From assembly GCA_900555635.1 (NCBI GenBank), contig USLU01000009.1:62001-126000 (forward strand): a stretch of DNA of 64,000 nucleotides. The letters are read 5' to 3'. How positions within the stretch are numbered: the stretch's first letter is position 1; each line of letters opens with the position of its first letter. A program made the position numbers and the translations under genes. Source of the stretch: an uncultured Bacteroides sp. Its GTDB lineage: Bacteria; Bacteroidota; Bacteroidia; Bacteroidales; Bacteroidaceae. Under the pieces are notes generated by a model, which saw only the letters and a program-made list of their open reading frames with translations, searched no databases and had not been told where the DNA came from. Positions 17,998 through 27,335 of the stretch are shown here, piece after piece.

Positions 17998-18402
17998 ATG
18001 GATGAAGTCTTGAAGTTTCTACTAATAGCAGCTGTAATTGTTATCGGGATTGTAAGGCAGTTAAAAAAAGAAGCAAATAAAAATGCCGACAAGGCTCCTA
18101 GTATGCCCATTCCTGAAACAAAAAACCCACTACCTGAAAATTGGGGTGGAGGAACTTACGGAGGCTATATCCCCGAAGGTCCCCAACAAGAACCTCCTGT
18201 CCAGGTAAAGAAAAAGAAGACAACTTCAACACCCAAACCTTTCTTATCAAACACTACTTCCTCTACTACACAAATAACTTCTCCTCCGGCATCCAGCCTA
18301 CAGGAATCCGATGAATCAGAAGAATCAGAATTCGCCATCCACTCGGCAGAAGAAGCGCGCCGAGCTATTATCTGGTCAGAGATACTTCAACGGAAATACT
18401 GA
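17998..18402 (+). CDS. Small membrane-anchored, Pro/Ser/Thr-rich protein of unknown function
   Basis: The 134-aa frame from the ATG at 17998 starts with a transmembrane helix (LKFLLIAAVIVIGIV, about residues 5-19). A low-complexity Pro/Lys/Ser/Thr/Glu-rich linker follows, and the protein ends in a short helical segment, SAEEARRAIIWSEILQRKY. This resembles small Bacteroides hypothetical proteins with a membrane anchor and a C-terminal helix. I recognise no domain. The start is set by the canonical promoter, which lies inside any longer upstream reading frame. Confidence 0.7.
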   Translation: MDEVLKFLLIAAVIVIGIVRQLKKEANKNADKAPSMPIPETKNPLPENWGGGTYGGYIPEGPQQEPPVQVKKKKTTSTPKPFLSNTTSSTTQITSPPASSLQESDESEESEFAIHSAEEARRAIIWSEILQRKY

Positions 18403-18475
18403 TACAGTTGAAAGATGAAAGTTGAGAGATGAAAGTTAGCTTATGCATCTTTACACATAAAAATATCTATATATT

Positions 18476-19972
18476 ATGGCATTCAATTACATTTCGGCAG
18501 CAGAAGCTGCGAGCCTGATCAAACATGGCTACAACATCGGCTTGAGCGGATTTACTCCCGCAGGAACAGCCAAAGCCGTTACGGCTGAATTAGCGAAAAT
18601 TGCGGAAGAAGAACATGCTAAGGGAAATCCTTTCCAAATCGGTATCTTTACCGGCGCTTCTACCGGAGATTCCTGTGACGGCGTACTTTCACGCGCAAAA
18701 GCGATTCGTTACCGTGCTCCTTACACTACTAACACTGATTTCCGTAAAGCAGTAAACAGCGGACAAATCGCTTACAACGACATTCACTTGTCACAAATGG
18801 CACAGGAAGTTCGCTACGGTTTCATGGGCAAAGTAAATGTTGCCATCATCGAGGCTTGTGAAGTAACTGAAGACGGAAAGATTTACCTGACTGCTGCCGG
18901 TGGTATCTCTCCTACTGTATGTAGACTTGCCGACCAAATTATTGTAGAGTTGAACAGTGCTCACAGCAAGCGTGCCATGGGATTGCACGACGTATACGAG
19001 CCTCTTGATCCTCCTTACCGTCGCGAAATTCCTATCTACAAACCTAGCGACCGCATCGGTATGCCTTATATTCAGGTAGACCCGAAGAAGATTGTAGGTG
19101 TAGTAGAAACCAACTGGCCCGATGAAGCCCGCAGCTTTGCAGATTCTGACCCGTTAACCGATCATATCGGCCAGAATGTAGCCGACTTTTTAGCTGCCGA
19201 CATCAAACGTGGCATCATTCCTTCTACTTTCTTGCCTCTGCAATCGGGTGTAGGAAACATTGCAAACGCCGTGCTCGGTGCTTTGGGTCGTGACACTACG
19301 ATTCCTGCATTCGAAATGTATACGGAAGTTATTCAGAACTCCGTTATCGGACTGATTCGTGAAGGTCGTGTAAAATTCGGTAGTGCATGTTCGCTGACTG
19401 TAACTAACGATTGCTTACAAGGTATTTATGACGATATGGATTTCTTCCGTGACAAGCTGGTTCTCCGTCCGTCTGAAATTTCTAACAGTCCTGAGATTGT
19501 ACGCCGCCTCGGTGTCATCTCCATCAATACGGCTATCGAAGTAGACCTTTACGGAAACGTGAACTCTACCCACATCGGCGGTACAAAGATGATGAACGGT
19601 ATCGGTGGTTCGGGAGACTTTACGCGCAATGCTTATATCTCTATCTTCACTTGTCCGTCTGTTGCCAAAGAAGGAAAGATCAGCTCTATCGTTCCGATGG
19701 TATCTCACCAGGATCACAGTGAACACTCCGTGAACATCGTCATCACCGAACAAGGTGTTGCCGACCTCCGTGGTAAGAGCCCAAAAGAACGTGCACAAGC
19801 TATCATTGAAAACTGCGCACATCCTGATTACAAGAACTTGTTGTGGGACTACCTGAAATTGACCGACGGTAAATCTCAAACTCCTCACGCTATCCGTGCT
19901 GCTTTGGGTATGCACGCTGAATTAGCGAAGAGCGGAGACATGAAGAATACAAATTGGGCTGAATATAAGTAA
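18476..19972 (+). CDS. Acetyl-CoA hydrolase/transferase family CoA-transferase
   Basis: This 498-aa protein belongs to the class I CoA-transferases of the Cat1/AarC type. Features include SGFTPAGTAKAV near residue 25, a glycine-rich PLQSGVGNIANAVLGAL, MYTEVIQNSVIGLI containing the likely catalytic Glu, and IVITEQGVADLRGKSP. In Bacteroides such enzymes move CoA between succinate, acetate and propionate in the succinate-to-propionate fermentation. Exact substrate specificity cannot be read from the sequence. It is monocistronic, followed by a strong terminator. Confidence 0.9.
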   Translation: MAFNYISAAEAASLIKHGYNIGLSGFTPAGTAKAVTAELAKIAEEEHAKGNPFQIGIFTGASTGDSCDGVLSRAKAIRYRAPYTTNTDFRKAVNSGQIAYNDIHLSQMAQEVRYGFMGKVNVAIIEACEVTEDGKIYLTAAGGISPTVCRLADQIIVELNSAHSKRAMGLHDVYEPLDPPYRREIPIYKPSDRIGMPYIQVDPKKIVGVVETNWPDEARSFADSDPLTDHIGQNVADFLAADIKRGIIPSTFLPLQSGVGNIANAVLGALGRDTTIPAFEMYTEVIQNSVIGLIREGRVKFGSACSLTVTNDCLQGIYDDMDFFRDKLVLRPSEISNSPEIVRRLGVISINTAIEVDLYGNVNSTHIGGTKMMNGIGGSGDFTRNAYISIFTCPSVAKEGKISSIVPMVSHQDHSEHSVNIVITEQGVADLRGKSPKERAQAIIENCAHPDYKNLLWDYLKLTDGKSQTPHAIRAALGMHAELAKSGDMKNTNWAEYK

Positions 19973-20001
19973 TCCATTATTCTGACTAAGTATATAAATA
20001 C

Positions 20002-20038
20002 AATATGCCGGATATCAACAGCCGATATCCGGCATATT
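20002..20038. terminator. Strong hairpin terminator after the CoA-transferase
   Basis: AATATGCCGGATATC (20002-20016) pairs perfectly with GATATCCGGCATATT (20024-20038), a 15-bp stem with a 7-nt loop followed by a T-run. It also lies past the dacB stop on the other strand. Confidence 0.9.
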
Positions 20039-20069
20039 TTTTACCTTCTTTTCAAAAAGATGATATTCA

Positions 20070-21494
20070 TCAATTATGGATAATCTCTTCGCAGACCGCA
20101 TCCTGAAATGCTCGTGCCTCCCTGCCCGAAAGAGCGTTCTGATTCATGATGGCAAAAGCTATCTCATGCCCATTGTCTGCACGAAGATAGCCAGCCAGAC
20201 AGTTGATAGCAGTGAAAGAGCCTGTTTTGGCATGAACATTCTTAAAGGAACGTGTACCACGCTGCATCCGGTTCTTCAATGTGCCATCTATTCCACCAAT
20301 GGGAAGTGCCTTATACAGTTTCCTGAATACATCCGTACGAGAATAAGCATGGCGTAGAAATGCAACGAGTAAATCGGGCGAAATGTAGTTGTAATTAGAA
20401 AGCCCGCAGCCATCCGCCAAGTTAAAGCGGTCGGGATTATAGCCCAACTTCTTTATCAGCATGCGAACGGCGGACAAACCATCCTCGGCAGTAATGTTCT
20501 TCTTACCCGTACTTTGAGCACCAAGGCGGCAGAGCACGGCTTCGGCATTCAGATTATCGCTCTCCTTCATAATCTCGTTCACAACATCTTGCATGGAAGT
20601 TTCGTACTTCACCATCTGTACCGAAACACTATCCTGCTGAAACTCATTGAAAGCATAATCAGAAGTACAGCGGATGCCGCGTGCCTGCAAGCGATCCATG
20701 AAGGTGCGCATAAAGAAATCTTGTGAGGAGAAGATGTTGACTGTACCTGCACGACGCCCCTCGACATTGCCGGTGACAATAATATTGTTACCATTCGTCA
20801 ACCAGTCTCTTGACACTTTGAAGCGTCCGGCAGAAGGCGTACGTGTCCGGGTATTATTTGTCAGTGTATAATAAGTGGAGACAGGAGTACACTTCAGGTT
20901 CGCCGTTTCTCCACGCTCGCCGGGGGAGGCAGTGACTGTTACCACGCCTTTATTCAGCATTAACGGAGAAAGATAGGGTTGATAGGACGCGGGAGTATCA
21001 TCCCACAACCAGCCACTTCCCCAATACAGAGAGTCCTTCATAGAGACGTCGCCATACACTTTGCCCTGTACTACCGAGAAAGGGAAACGGCTCACTGCAT
21101 TCACCAATGAATCGAGTGCTTCGTCGCTAAATTCAGGATCATACCCGCCGATAACGTATATATCGCCTTTCAGTGTATCGCCTTTAATCTCTCCTTTATA
21201 CCACACTTCCGTACGAAACGGCTCATCGGCTTGGGGTTGAGACAAAGCGGTTATAGTCGTCAGCAACTTCATAGTAGAGGCGGGACGGGATAGCTTGTCT
21301 GATTGGTAGCCGTACAAAGGTTTTCCATCCGTCAAGTCGAAGACGGAGATGGCAACGTTGGAGCCTTGAGGAAGTTTGTACTTTATCAGCGTATCGATAC
21401 GCGAAGAAAGAGAGTCGGTTTGCTTCGTTACACCTTGTGCGGACAAGGATAACAGGCAAGCAGACCAAAGCAGATACATTATTATTCTTTTCAT
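20070..21494 (-). CDS. dacB: PBP4-type D-alanyl-D-alanine carboxypeptidase/endopeptidase
   Basis: This 474-aa secreted class C low-molecular-weight penicillin-binding protein trims or cuts peptidoglycan cross-links. A signal peptide covers residues 1-19. The three serine-hydrolase motifs are present: S73-T-M-K76, SDN at 312-314, and KTG at 423-425. The large insert between the first two motifs is typical of PBP4. Its ATG overlaps the stop of the upstream TlpA-like gene (TAATG), so translation is coupled. Confidence 0.95.
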   Translation of the reverse strand: MKRIIMYLLWSACLLSLSAQGVTKQTDSLSSRIDTLIKYKLPQGSNVAISVFDLTDGKPLYGYQSDKLSRPASTMKLLTTITALSQPQADEPFRTEVWYKGEIKGDTLKGDIYVIGGYDPEFSDEALDSLVNAVSRFPFSVVQGKVYGDVSMKDSLYWGSGWLWDDTPASYQPYLSPLMLNKGVVTVTASPGERGETANLKCTPVSTYYTLTNNTRTRTPSAGRFKVSRDWLTNGNNIIVTGNVEGRRAGTVNIFSSQDFFMRTFMDRLQARGIRCTSDYAFNEFQQDSVSVQMVKYETSMQDVVNEIMKESDNLNAEAVLCRLGAQSTGKKNITAEDGLSAVRMLIKKLGYNPDRFNLADGCGLSNYNYISPDLLVAFLRHAYSRTDVFRKLYKALPIGGIDGTLKNRMQRGTRSFKNVHAKTGSFTAINCLAGYLRADNGHEIAFAIMNQNALSGREARAFQDAVCEEIIHN

Positions 21495-22693
21495 TATTTC
21501 TTATTCAAATAGTCCTTCATTTTTCCTAAAAGTGAGCCTTTGCCATAGCCACCCCATATGGCCTGTACTTTTCCATCAGGAGCAATCAGTACATAATGAG
21601 GATATCCCTTCACCTGATAACTAGCAGCCAATCCTGTATTTGCTTTTTGAAGCTCGTTCCACTGATTACCACCCATCTTTCTTTTATTGACAAATTCCTT
21701 CCAAGACTTTTCAGGATCAATATTGATACTTATTACAGCTAAAGTACCCTTATACGTCTCTGCAATTTCTTCCAGTTCAGGAAGCGATGCAATGCAAGGA
21801 CCACATCCGATACTCCAAAAATCAAGTAAAATGTATTTTCCTTTGAACTCGGAAAGGCGATGGACGCCACCTTGTGGATCATATAACTCTCCATCAGCCA
21901 TTTCGTCACCGACACCAATTACCACCGGAGGGTACAGATACTGATAAACCAACTGGGCATCAGCGGTCTGCTTCACAGCTTCCGGCATATTAGCATATAG
22001 TTCTTTTAATTCATCCAAATAAGGCATAAAAAACTTAGAAGCTGACATCTGAGCATAAAGTACCAGTCTATTCATCCAAACGGGTCCTATAGGAGCCGTC
22101 TTCATATAGTCAATCTCTTTCTTATATATACTGCGCTGCAAGGGAAACGAGAACTGTCGCACAGAGTCCACCTTTGCCCATATTTGTTTCATCAGACTGT
22201 CGTTGCTGGCAATTTCTTTACTATTCATCTGCTTCAACCAGTCTGCCTCGGCTACATTGTGTTTCACCCATTCTTTCCTTAGCTCCGACGCACATGCCTG
22301 AAAAGTATTTTCTTCCAATTGTTGAGGTATATCACTCTTCACCTGCCAGATGTATATCAACTTATCGTTCCCGATAACTGTAATTTGCTTGCCCGGTGCT
22401 ACCCACACATCCTGCCAGATACTTGGAAATCCCTTATTGTCTGAAATAAGCAGGAACTTCTTCGTCTGAGAAATTGTATCACTGAACGCAAACGTACCAT
22501 TGAAAATAGTGTCCTGAAACACCAATTCAAGAAGCTGCCCGTTTTCACGGAACAAACATATTCCGGTACTATCAGGCACATTCGTAAGTTGCCCAATTAT
22601 CAAAAACTTGTCAGAAGAAACACTACTGACTTGTGACTGACCGTAATGTATGCTACATGTCACAGCAAGTAAAAAGAGTAAAACCTTCTTCAT
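21494..22693 (-). CDS. TlpA-like thioredoxin-fold protein with N-terminal DUF4369-like domain
   Basis: The 399-aa protein has a signal peptide (residues 1-20), a beta-rich N-terminal region resembling DUF4369 (about 30-120), a helical middle and a C-terminal thioredoxin fold. The last carries LLDFWSIGCGPCIASLPEL with the redox pair Cys297/Cys300. Such Bacteroidetes proteins are periplasmic or membrane-associated thiol oxidoreductases. It is co-transcribed with dacB downstream and lies 4 bp after the DUF2007 gene, linking envelope redox and peptidoglycan functions in one operon. Confidence 0.88.
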   Translation of the reverse strand: MKKVLLFLLAVTCSIHYGQSQVSSVSSDKFLIIGQLTNVPDSTGICLFRENGQLLELVFQDTIFNGTFAFSDTISQTKKFLLISDNKGFPSIWQDVWVAPGKQITVIGNDKLIYIWQVKSDIPQQLEENTFQACASELRKEWVKHNVAEADWLKQMNSKEIASNDSLMKQIWAKVDSVRQFSFPLQRSIYKKEIDYMKTAPIGPVWMNRLVLYAQMSASKFFMPYLDELKELYANMPEAVKQTADAQLVYQYLYPPVVIGVGDEMADGELYDPQGGVHRLSEFKGKYILLDFWSIGCGPCIASLPELEEIAETYKGTLAVISINIDPEKSWKEFVNKRKMGGNQWNELQKANTGLAASYQVKGYPHYVLIAPDGKVQAIWGGYGKGSLLGKMKDYLNKK

Positions 22694-22697
22694 ATCG

Positions 22698-23129
22698 TTA
22701 TTCTTTATTTAAACCTTCCTTCGGTCGGGCAACCGGCTTCTCAAAATGAGCGCCACACTTCTGGCAAACATATTCCCAATGGTCAGTGCCCGGAGGTGCG
22801 GCAGCCAACATAGAAAGTATGGCAGCCATGACAGCCCTTATTCGGTGCTCCCGCCTTAATACGAATTTAATGTCCGAAGCGCCACAGCAAGGGCAGTACT
22901 TCAGTTGTTCGGGAATCATCTGATTGCGCTCCAGCAGATCTACTGCTCCATCATAATCTTTCTCGTATACAAGTACGTCTACTCCCGTAATCTCGCTAGT
23001 ATATCCACGCATCACGGTAGACATATTTTCATTATGAAGCACGGAAGCTATGCCTTCATTCTCCAATGCTCCCTGAATAATGTGTGCCTGAGCAGCATCA
23101 GGACATGTTATTAACCTTATTGTTTTCAT
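22698..23129 (-). CDS. DUF2007 domain protein with zinc-ribbon-like Cys pairs
   Basis: The 143-aa protein has an N-terminal DUF2007 (putative signal-transducing) fold with AAQAHIIQGALENEGIAS, and a C-terminal half with two Cys pairs (CPCCG and CQKC) that look like metal-binding knuckles. No membrane helix is clear, although a weak hydrophobic stretch (MAAILSMLAAAPPG) lies between the pairs. It is first in the DUF2007-TlpA-dacB operon. Function is unknown. Confidence 0.8.
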   Translation of the reverse strand: MKTIRLITCPDAAQAHIIQGALENEGIASVLHNENMSTVMRGYTSEITGVDVLVYEKDYDGAVDLLERNQMIPEQLKYCPCCGASDIKFVLRREHRIRAVMAAILSMLAAAPPGTDHWEYVCQKCGAHFEKPVARPKEGLNKE

Positions 23130-23204
23130 ACTACAATGATCTATGCACCCGGTTTTACTGTGTTTGAAACCTCCTAAATATTAGAAAAAAAGGCAGAGAA
23201 GTCT

Positions 23205-24551
23205 CTAGATTGTTTCTTTAAAGATCTCGCCGACCGTGGGATGTGGAAATACAATCTTCTTCCACGCTTCCGCCGTCAGTTTCAGTTCGATGGCCATGCC
23301 TGCCAGAGTGATGATTTCAGAAGCAGGATTACCCAGGACATGAGCCCCCAATACAGTATCATCTTCGGCCAATAGCACTTTGCAGACACCATTCACGCCC
23401 TCGTTCTCGGCTACAAAACGCCCGGAATAGGCCATTGGAAGCTGAACCGTACGATAAACGATACCTTTCTTCTGAAGAGATTCTTCCGTCTCACCTACAC
23501 CGGCTATTTCGGGGTTGGTATATACTACGCCGGGAATGGCACGGTAGCTCATTGCATCGTTCTTTCCTAGGATGGTATGCACGGCTACTTCGGCTTCGCG
23601 AACGGCAGTATGTGCCAATAGAGAGAATCCGGTAAGGTCGCCACACGCATAAACCCCTGCTTCGGAAGTCTGCATCTGCTGGCTGACGATGATGTTTCCT
23701 CGCTCCGTCTTTGCCAGATTGAGGTTTTCGAGGCCAAAGCCTTTCGATACGGGACGACGGCCTACACTCATCAGGAGTTTCTCGGCAGTCACAGAGCCGG
23801 AACCATCGGCGTTTTCATAATTCACCTGAATGAGGGAGCTATCAGCCTCAGCCAGTGAAACCACTTTCGTACTCAGCATAAACTTAATTCCCCTCTTTGT
23901 ATATTCGGCACGGAGCATGGCGGAAAGTTCCTTATCCATACCACCCAGGATTTCGTCGAGCATCTCGATAACCGTTACCTGCACGCCCAAACTGTTGAAG
24001 AAGGAAGCGAACTCCATACCGATAACACCTCCTCCGATGATGGCAAGCGAAGCGGGAAGTTCTTTACTATCCAGTGCGTCGCGATGAGTCCAGTAAGGCA
24101 CGGTATCTACTCCGGGAATAGGAGGGATGAATGTCTCGGAACCTGTACAGAGCAGCAAGTTCTCACACTCGTAAGTTTCTTCGCCACATTGAATATGGTT
24201 CTTGTCGATGATGGTGGCTGCACCGGTAACGATGGTTACACCGTGAGCAGTCAGTTTACCTTTTACGCCTAGCACCAGTTTGCGTACCACCTTCTGCTTG
24301 CGGGCTATGATCTTAGGAAGGTCGAAAGATACTTCCGGTACATTCACCGCATATTTAGAGGCATGACGTGCCCCGTCGTAAGTCTTAGCCGAATATAATA
24401 AGGTCTTGGTAGGGATGCAGCCTTCGTTCAGGCATACTCCGCCAAGACTTTGTTTCTCGAACAGTACAACACTCAGACCGGCTTTCCCGGCAGTTTCGGC
24501 AGCAGTATATCCCGCAGGACCTCCACCGATAATGGCAACTTGGTATTTCAT
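23205..24551 (-). CDS. lpdA: Dihydrolipoyl dehydrogenase
   Basis: This 448-aa flavoprotein is the E3 component that reoxidises dihydrolipoyl groups with NAD. The FAD-binding GGGPAG (9-14), redox disulphide GGVCLNEGC (Cys40, Cys45), NAD-binding GGGVIGMEFASFF and C-terminal HPTVGEIF with the catalytic His are all present. The ATG at 24551 is chosen because the family starts directly with the FAD fold; a longer upstream extension has no family counterpart. No lipoyl E2 gene is adjacent, so its partner is elsewhere (glycine cleavage or 2-oxoacid complexes). Confidence 0.93.
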   Translation of the reverse strand: MKYQVAIIGGGPAGYTAAETAGKAGLSVVLFEKQSLGGVCLNEGCIPTKTLLYSAKTYDGARHASKYAVNVPEVSFDLPKIIARKQKVVRKLVLGVKGKLTAHGVTIVTGAATIIDKNHIQCGEETYECENLLLCTGSETFIPPIPGVDTVPYWTHRDALDSKELPASLAIIGGGVIGMEFASFFNSLGVQVTVIEMLDEILGGMDKELSAMLRAEYTKRGIKFMLSTKVVSLAEADSSLIQVNYENADGSGSVTAEKLLMSVGRRPVSKGFGLENLNLAKTERGNIIVSQQMQTSEAGVYACGDLTGFSLLAHTAVREAEVAVHTILGKNDAMSYRAIPGVVYTNPEIAGVGETEESLQKKGIVYRTVQLPMAYSGRFVAENEGVNGVCKVLLAEDDTVLGAHVLGNPASEIITLAGMAIELKLTAEAWKKIVFPHPTVGEIFKETI

Positions 24552-24726
24552 GACAGATTCGTTATTAAGATTAATCTTGGGAATTTGTACAAATGTAAAG
24601 TTTTCCCTGATGTTACCCAAGAAACTATCAGTTTTTCATACCTGCCATTCCTTAATAATCTGCCATCTCTTTTATATTCCTACAAGAAATCAAGCGAATT
24701 TCTAATGAGTAATCGGGAAGTTTTAG

Positions 24727-24734
24727 TAACTTTG
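24727..24734 (+). promoter_or_regulatory. -7 box upstream of the lipoprotein gene
   Basis: TAACTTTG fits TAnnTTTG and lies 58 bp before the ATG at 24793. No clear -33 TTTG is seen. Confidence 0.45.
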
Positions 24735-24792
24735 TCAGCGTAGCATTTGCACAAAGACTACATCTGACAGACTTGAACTAACTATAACCAAC

Positions 24793-25740
24793 ATGAAAAC
24801 AGGTAAGTATCTCCAGCTACTTCTACTATTTGCCCTCATTATCGTCAGCTTGACGGCATGTGAAAAAGAAGATGAAACATTATCACCCTTCAAAGAAGTT
24901 ACCCTCGAAGGAGAAGCCTCTTCAATAGATATCAATATAAGCCGTAGTAACTGGAGCATTGCCTCAATAACCACCATTGAAGGTTGGCCCGTCTATGACG
25001 AGAACAATCGCCCCCTGTACCTCGAAGACTTGGGAAGCCTCCGCTTTAATTGGGGAAGCATTATCCGCGACCGGAAAGACTTGCTGACCGTGAAACTGAA
25101 TGATAACTTCGACAACGAGGACCGTGCGTTCATTATCAACCTCAAGACCCAATCAGGATTCTACACCGAGTCAATCACCATCCGGCAGAAGCAGTGCAAA
25201 AGTTTCTATCAAATTGAATCCATAGTCTATACATTGGAAGAAGGCGACGGAATAAAAGAAGCCACTTCAAGACCTTGGGGAGTAACTTGGATCAATAAGA
25301 CTATTGCTCCGGGAGAAATTGAACCGATAACTTTCTATCCTATTCACTATGCTGAAGTGAATTATAGCTTCGGATACCAACCCGAAGAATTCAACAAGGA
25401 CTGGATAAACCCCGAAGGAGAAAGCCGTTCCGTAGATATGCCCAAAGACATCAAAGATGGAAAAATCATCCTCGAAAATGTGAAACGAAAATTCTCCGAT
25501 AAAGTCTCGTATTTCTACGAAGAGATGGGCAAAGCCTACGAAAGGGAATTAGTAGGATGGAAACGAAACAGATACTTTGCCGATATTTACTATAAACAAC
25601 TCCAAGTGACTTACACGCTCACTTTATCGAGACCGGGTAAAGATACCAAGAAAATCGTCAAGGGAAAACTGATAAAAGAATTCCCCTACGATACTTCCAT
25701 TGTCTTTCATGCCATCAGCGATTTGGAAGAAGGCGATTAA
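24793..25740 (+). CDS. Surface lipoprotein with BACON-like N-terminal domain
   Basis: This 315-aa protein has a lipoprotein signal with lipobox SLTAC (Cys about residue 23) followed by an acidic EKEDE stretch, which in Bacteroides favours surface export. Residues about 35-135 look like a BACON-type Ig fold: alternating strands, SNWSIASI, and a closing TESITIRQKQ. The remainder is beta-rich with no recognised domain. Its 3' end overlaps the convergent DUF4907 gene by 26 bp. Function is unknown; carbohydrate or host-ligand contact is only a family-level guess. Confidence 0.75.
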   Translation: MKTGKYLQLLLLFALIIVSLTACEKEDETLSPFKEVTLEGEASSIDINISRSNWSIASITTIEGWPVYDENNRPLYLEDLGSLRFNWGSIIRDRKDLLTVKLNDNFDNEDRAFIINLKTQSGFYTESITIRQKQCKSFYQIESIVYTLEEGDGIKEATSRPWGVTWINKTIAPGEIEPITFYPIHYAEVNYSFGYQPEEFNKDWINPEGESRSVDMPKDIKDGKIILENVKRKFSDKVSYFYEEMGKAYERELVGWKRNRYFADIYYKQLQVTYTLTLSRPGKDTKKIVKGKLIKEFPYDTSIVFHAISDLEEGD

Positions 25741-26041
25741 CTTCTTCCTTGCTCAACGTGGGCGGTTCACCATCAAATAACTTTTTGCACACGAGTTTGC
25801 CTGTATTCAAGGCAGACTCTTTTGTGCTGAAAGGTTGACGCCCTTCTACGGCAGGTATATAGGGCTGATAGATCAGGGTATCGTTTTCACAGAGCACCAT
25901 ATAACCATAACCGCCTTCCACCTCTACCACCCGGCACTTCAACTCATCGTTCTTGGATGAACAACCCGAACAGGAAAAAAGGCATGCCGCCAACATGGAC
26001 GACACACCTATCATAATAAACAAATGCTTCACTTTAATCAT
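25715..26041 (-). CDS. DUF4907 lipoprotein
   Basis: The 108-aa protein from the ATG at 26041 has a hydrophobic leader ending in a Cys-rich lipobox region (LAACLFSCSGCSS). A small beta domain follows with GYGYMVLCENDTLIYQPYIPAVEG, then FSTKESALNTGKLV, the DUF4907 signature. An in-frame GTG six bases upstream is the alternative start. DUF4907 genes typically accompany Kelch and DUF4270 genes, as here. It is 18 bp downstream of the Kelch gene on the same strand, and its end overlaps the lipoprotein gene on the other strand. Confidence 0.85.
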   Translation of the reverse strand: MIKVKHLFIMIGVSSMLAACLFSCSGCSSKNDELKCRVVEVEGGYGYMVLCENDTLIYQPYIPAVEGRQPFSTKESALNTGKLVCKKLFDGEPPTLSKEEVNRLLPNR

Positions 26042-26059
26042 ACTCACTTTGGGACAACG

Positions 26060-27133
26060 TTAATCAACATCTTCCTCTTCATCGGGCAGAAGTTCATATA
26101 TATCATCGAAAAAACTGGTACTTCCCGATGATCCCGTCAGTATAAAACCACGCTGCCCATTAGAGAATGAAACAGCACCTTCGCGCGAAGAAGTACCGGC
26201 AGGGTAATTATGCACATCAGTAAGGGGCGTAAAATCATCGTCAGAATCGCCATACCACAAATCCTGATCGGGATCATACTTCCAGTAATCACTGGTCACT
26301 CCACTACGTGCTCCGGTAGCTATATAACCGTATCCCTTAATTGCAAAAGATACGGTGCTATAACGCGTTATGGCATAGTCATCGTCATAATCATTGTTGG
26401 AATCGGTATCGGCAATGTCCCTCAATTGTGTCCAGGTAGTACCGTCAAATTTCCAGAAATCTACCGGATTACTACCTCCGCCCTTGTTCTGTCCGCAGCA
26501 AATGTAGGCTACGTCATTAATGACGAAAGCCGTACCGTCACGACGCTTCTCGCCTCCGAAACCATATACAATCTCCCATTGTTTTCCTTCGGCAGCATTA
26601 GGATTGAAGCGATAAAAGTCCAGCATACTGCCGATGGTATCTTCATTATATCCCGTACCCACATATCCATAACCGCCTATAGTGAATGCCAACGCACCAT
26701 CGCGCGCGCCTCCGGCAAAATCGTCTTTCCGTACCCAGCTATTTGTAGCAGGAGTATACTCCCATGTATCAGCCATGTAATCGGATGATGTTCCGTCTTT
26801 TCTGGAACCCGTTGTAACGTACCCTTTCCCATTCACTGCAAATGCCACAGCATACTTGCGACCTTCAACAGGCATGGTTTCACACTGCGTCCATACGCCC
26901 GTATCCATATTATACTCCCAAAGATCATTCAGATAATCTTTGTTGCCGCCACGAAACCCACAACACAGATAACCTTTATTATCAATTGTGAAACTACAAG
27001 CATAGGCACGCGCATAGCCGTTATAGCTTGTTTTCTTTATCCACTGCCCTTGTGTGTATTCATCGTCTTCCGTACAACTGCCGGTCACGCATAGGGTAGC
27101 CAACAGCATCAATCCCAATAATAGTCGATTCAT
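26060..27133 (-). CDS. Kelch-repeat lipoprotein (six-bladed propeller)
   Basis: The 357-aa protein has a lipobox (VTGSC, Cys about residue 20) and an acidic follow-on. At least six Kelch-type blades are marked by recurring Gly-rich strands (GYLCCGF, GYVTTGS, GYVGTGY, AYICCGQ, GYIATGA, GFILTGS), each followed by a Trp-containing strand such as LWEYN or TWEYT. It likely forms a surface or outer-membrane-associated beta-propeller. It is divergent from the DUF4270 gene and upstream of DUF4907, a recurring Bacteroidetes grouping of unknown purpose. Confidence 0.88.
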   Translation of the reverse strand: MNRLLLGLMLLATLCVTGSCTEDDEYTQGQWIKKTSYNGYARAYACSFTIDNKGYLCCGFRGGNKDYLNDLWEYNMDTGVWTQCETMPVEGRKYAVAFAVNGKGYVTTGSRKDGTSSDYMADTWEYTPATNSWVRKDDFAGGARDGALAFTIGGYGYVGTGYNEDTIGSMLDFYRFNPNAAEGKQWEIVYGFGGEKRRDGTAFVINDVAYICCGQNKGGGSNPVDFWKFDGTTWTQLRDIADTDSNNDYDDDYAITRYSTVSFAIKGYGYIATGARSGVTSDYWKYDPDQDLWYGDSDDDFTPLTDVHNYPAGTSSREGAVSFSNGQRGFILTGSSGSTSFFDDIYELLPDEEEDVD

Positions 27134-27230
27134 TTTTCTTTAAACTTATTTTGATTACTATGTTTTGGTGGCGAAAGTAAGCCGCAGAAATCATAACCGC
27201 AAAAATAACCGACTAACAGCCCCAAATACC

Positions 27231-27248
27231 CGTTAAACGCCTTTAACG
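27231..27248. promoter_or_regulatory. Candidate operator between the divergent Kelch and DUF4270 genes
   Basis: CGTTAAA-N4-TTTAACG is a perfect 7+7 dyad centred in the 202-bp divergent intergenic region. It could bind a shared regulator. The LytTR protein encoded at 29863 is a neighbourhood candidate, though LytTR sites are usually direct repeats. Confidence 0.4.
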
Positions 27249-27335
27249 ATAAAACCTGCCCGATTGCCGATTTTACTATGCGGATAGGAATGTTTCGGTT
27301 TCCTTTGCTGCCGACATTTAAACAAAGAATGAAGA

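Noticed and set aside
19415..19915. 166-aa minus-strand reading frame
   Set aside because: Antisense of the CoA-transferase; composition reflects the opposite strand of a highly expressed gene.
23205..24620. Longer lpdA start (extra 23 residues)
   Set aside because: The added N-terminus has no family counterpart; the FAD motif starts right at MKYQVAIIGGG.
27134..27335. LytTR-type direct repeats between the Kelch and DUF4270 genes
   Set aside because: Only the inverted CGTTAAA/TTTAACG dyad is clear; no convincing pair of LytTR-like direct repeats was found.
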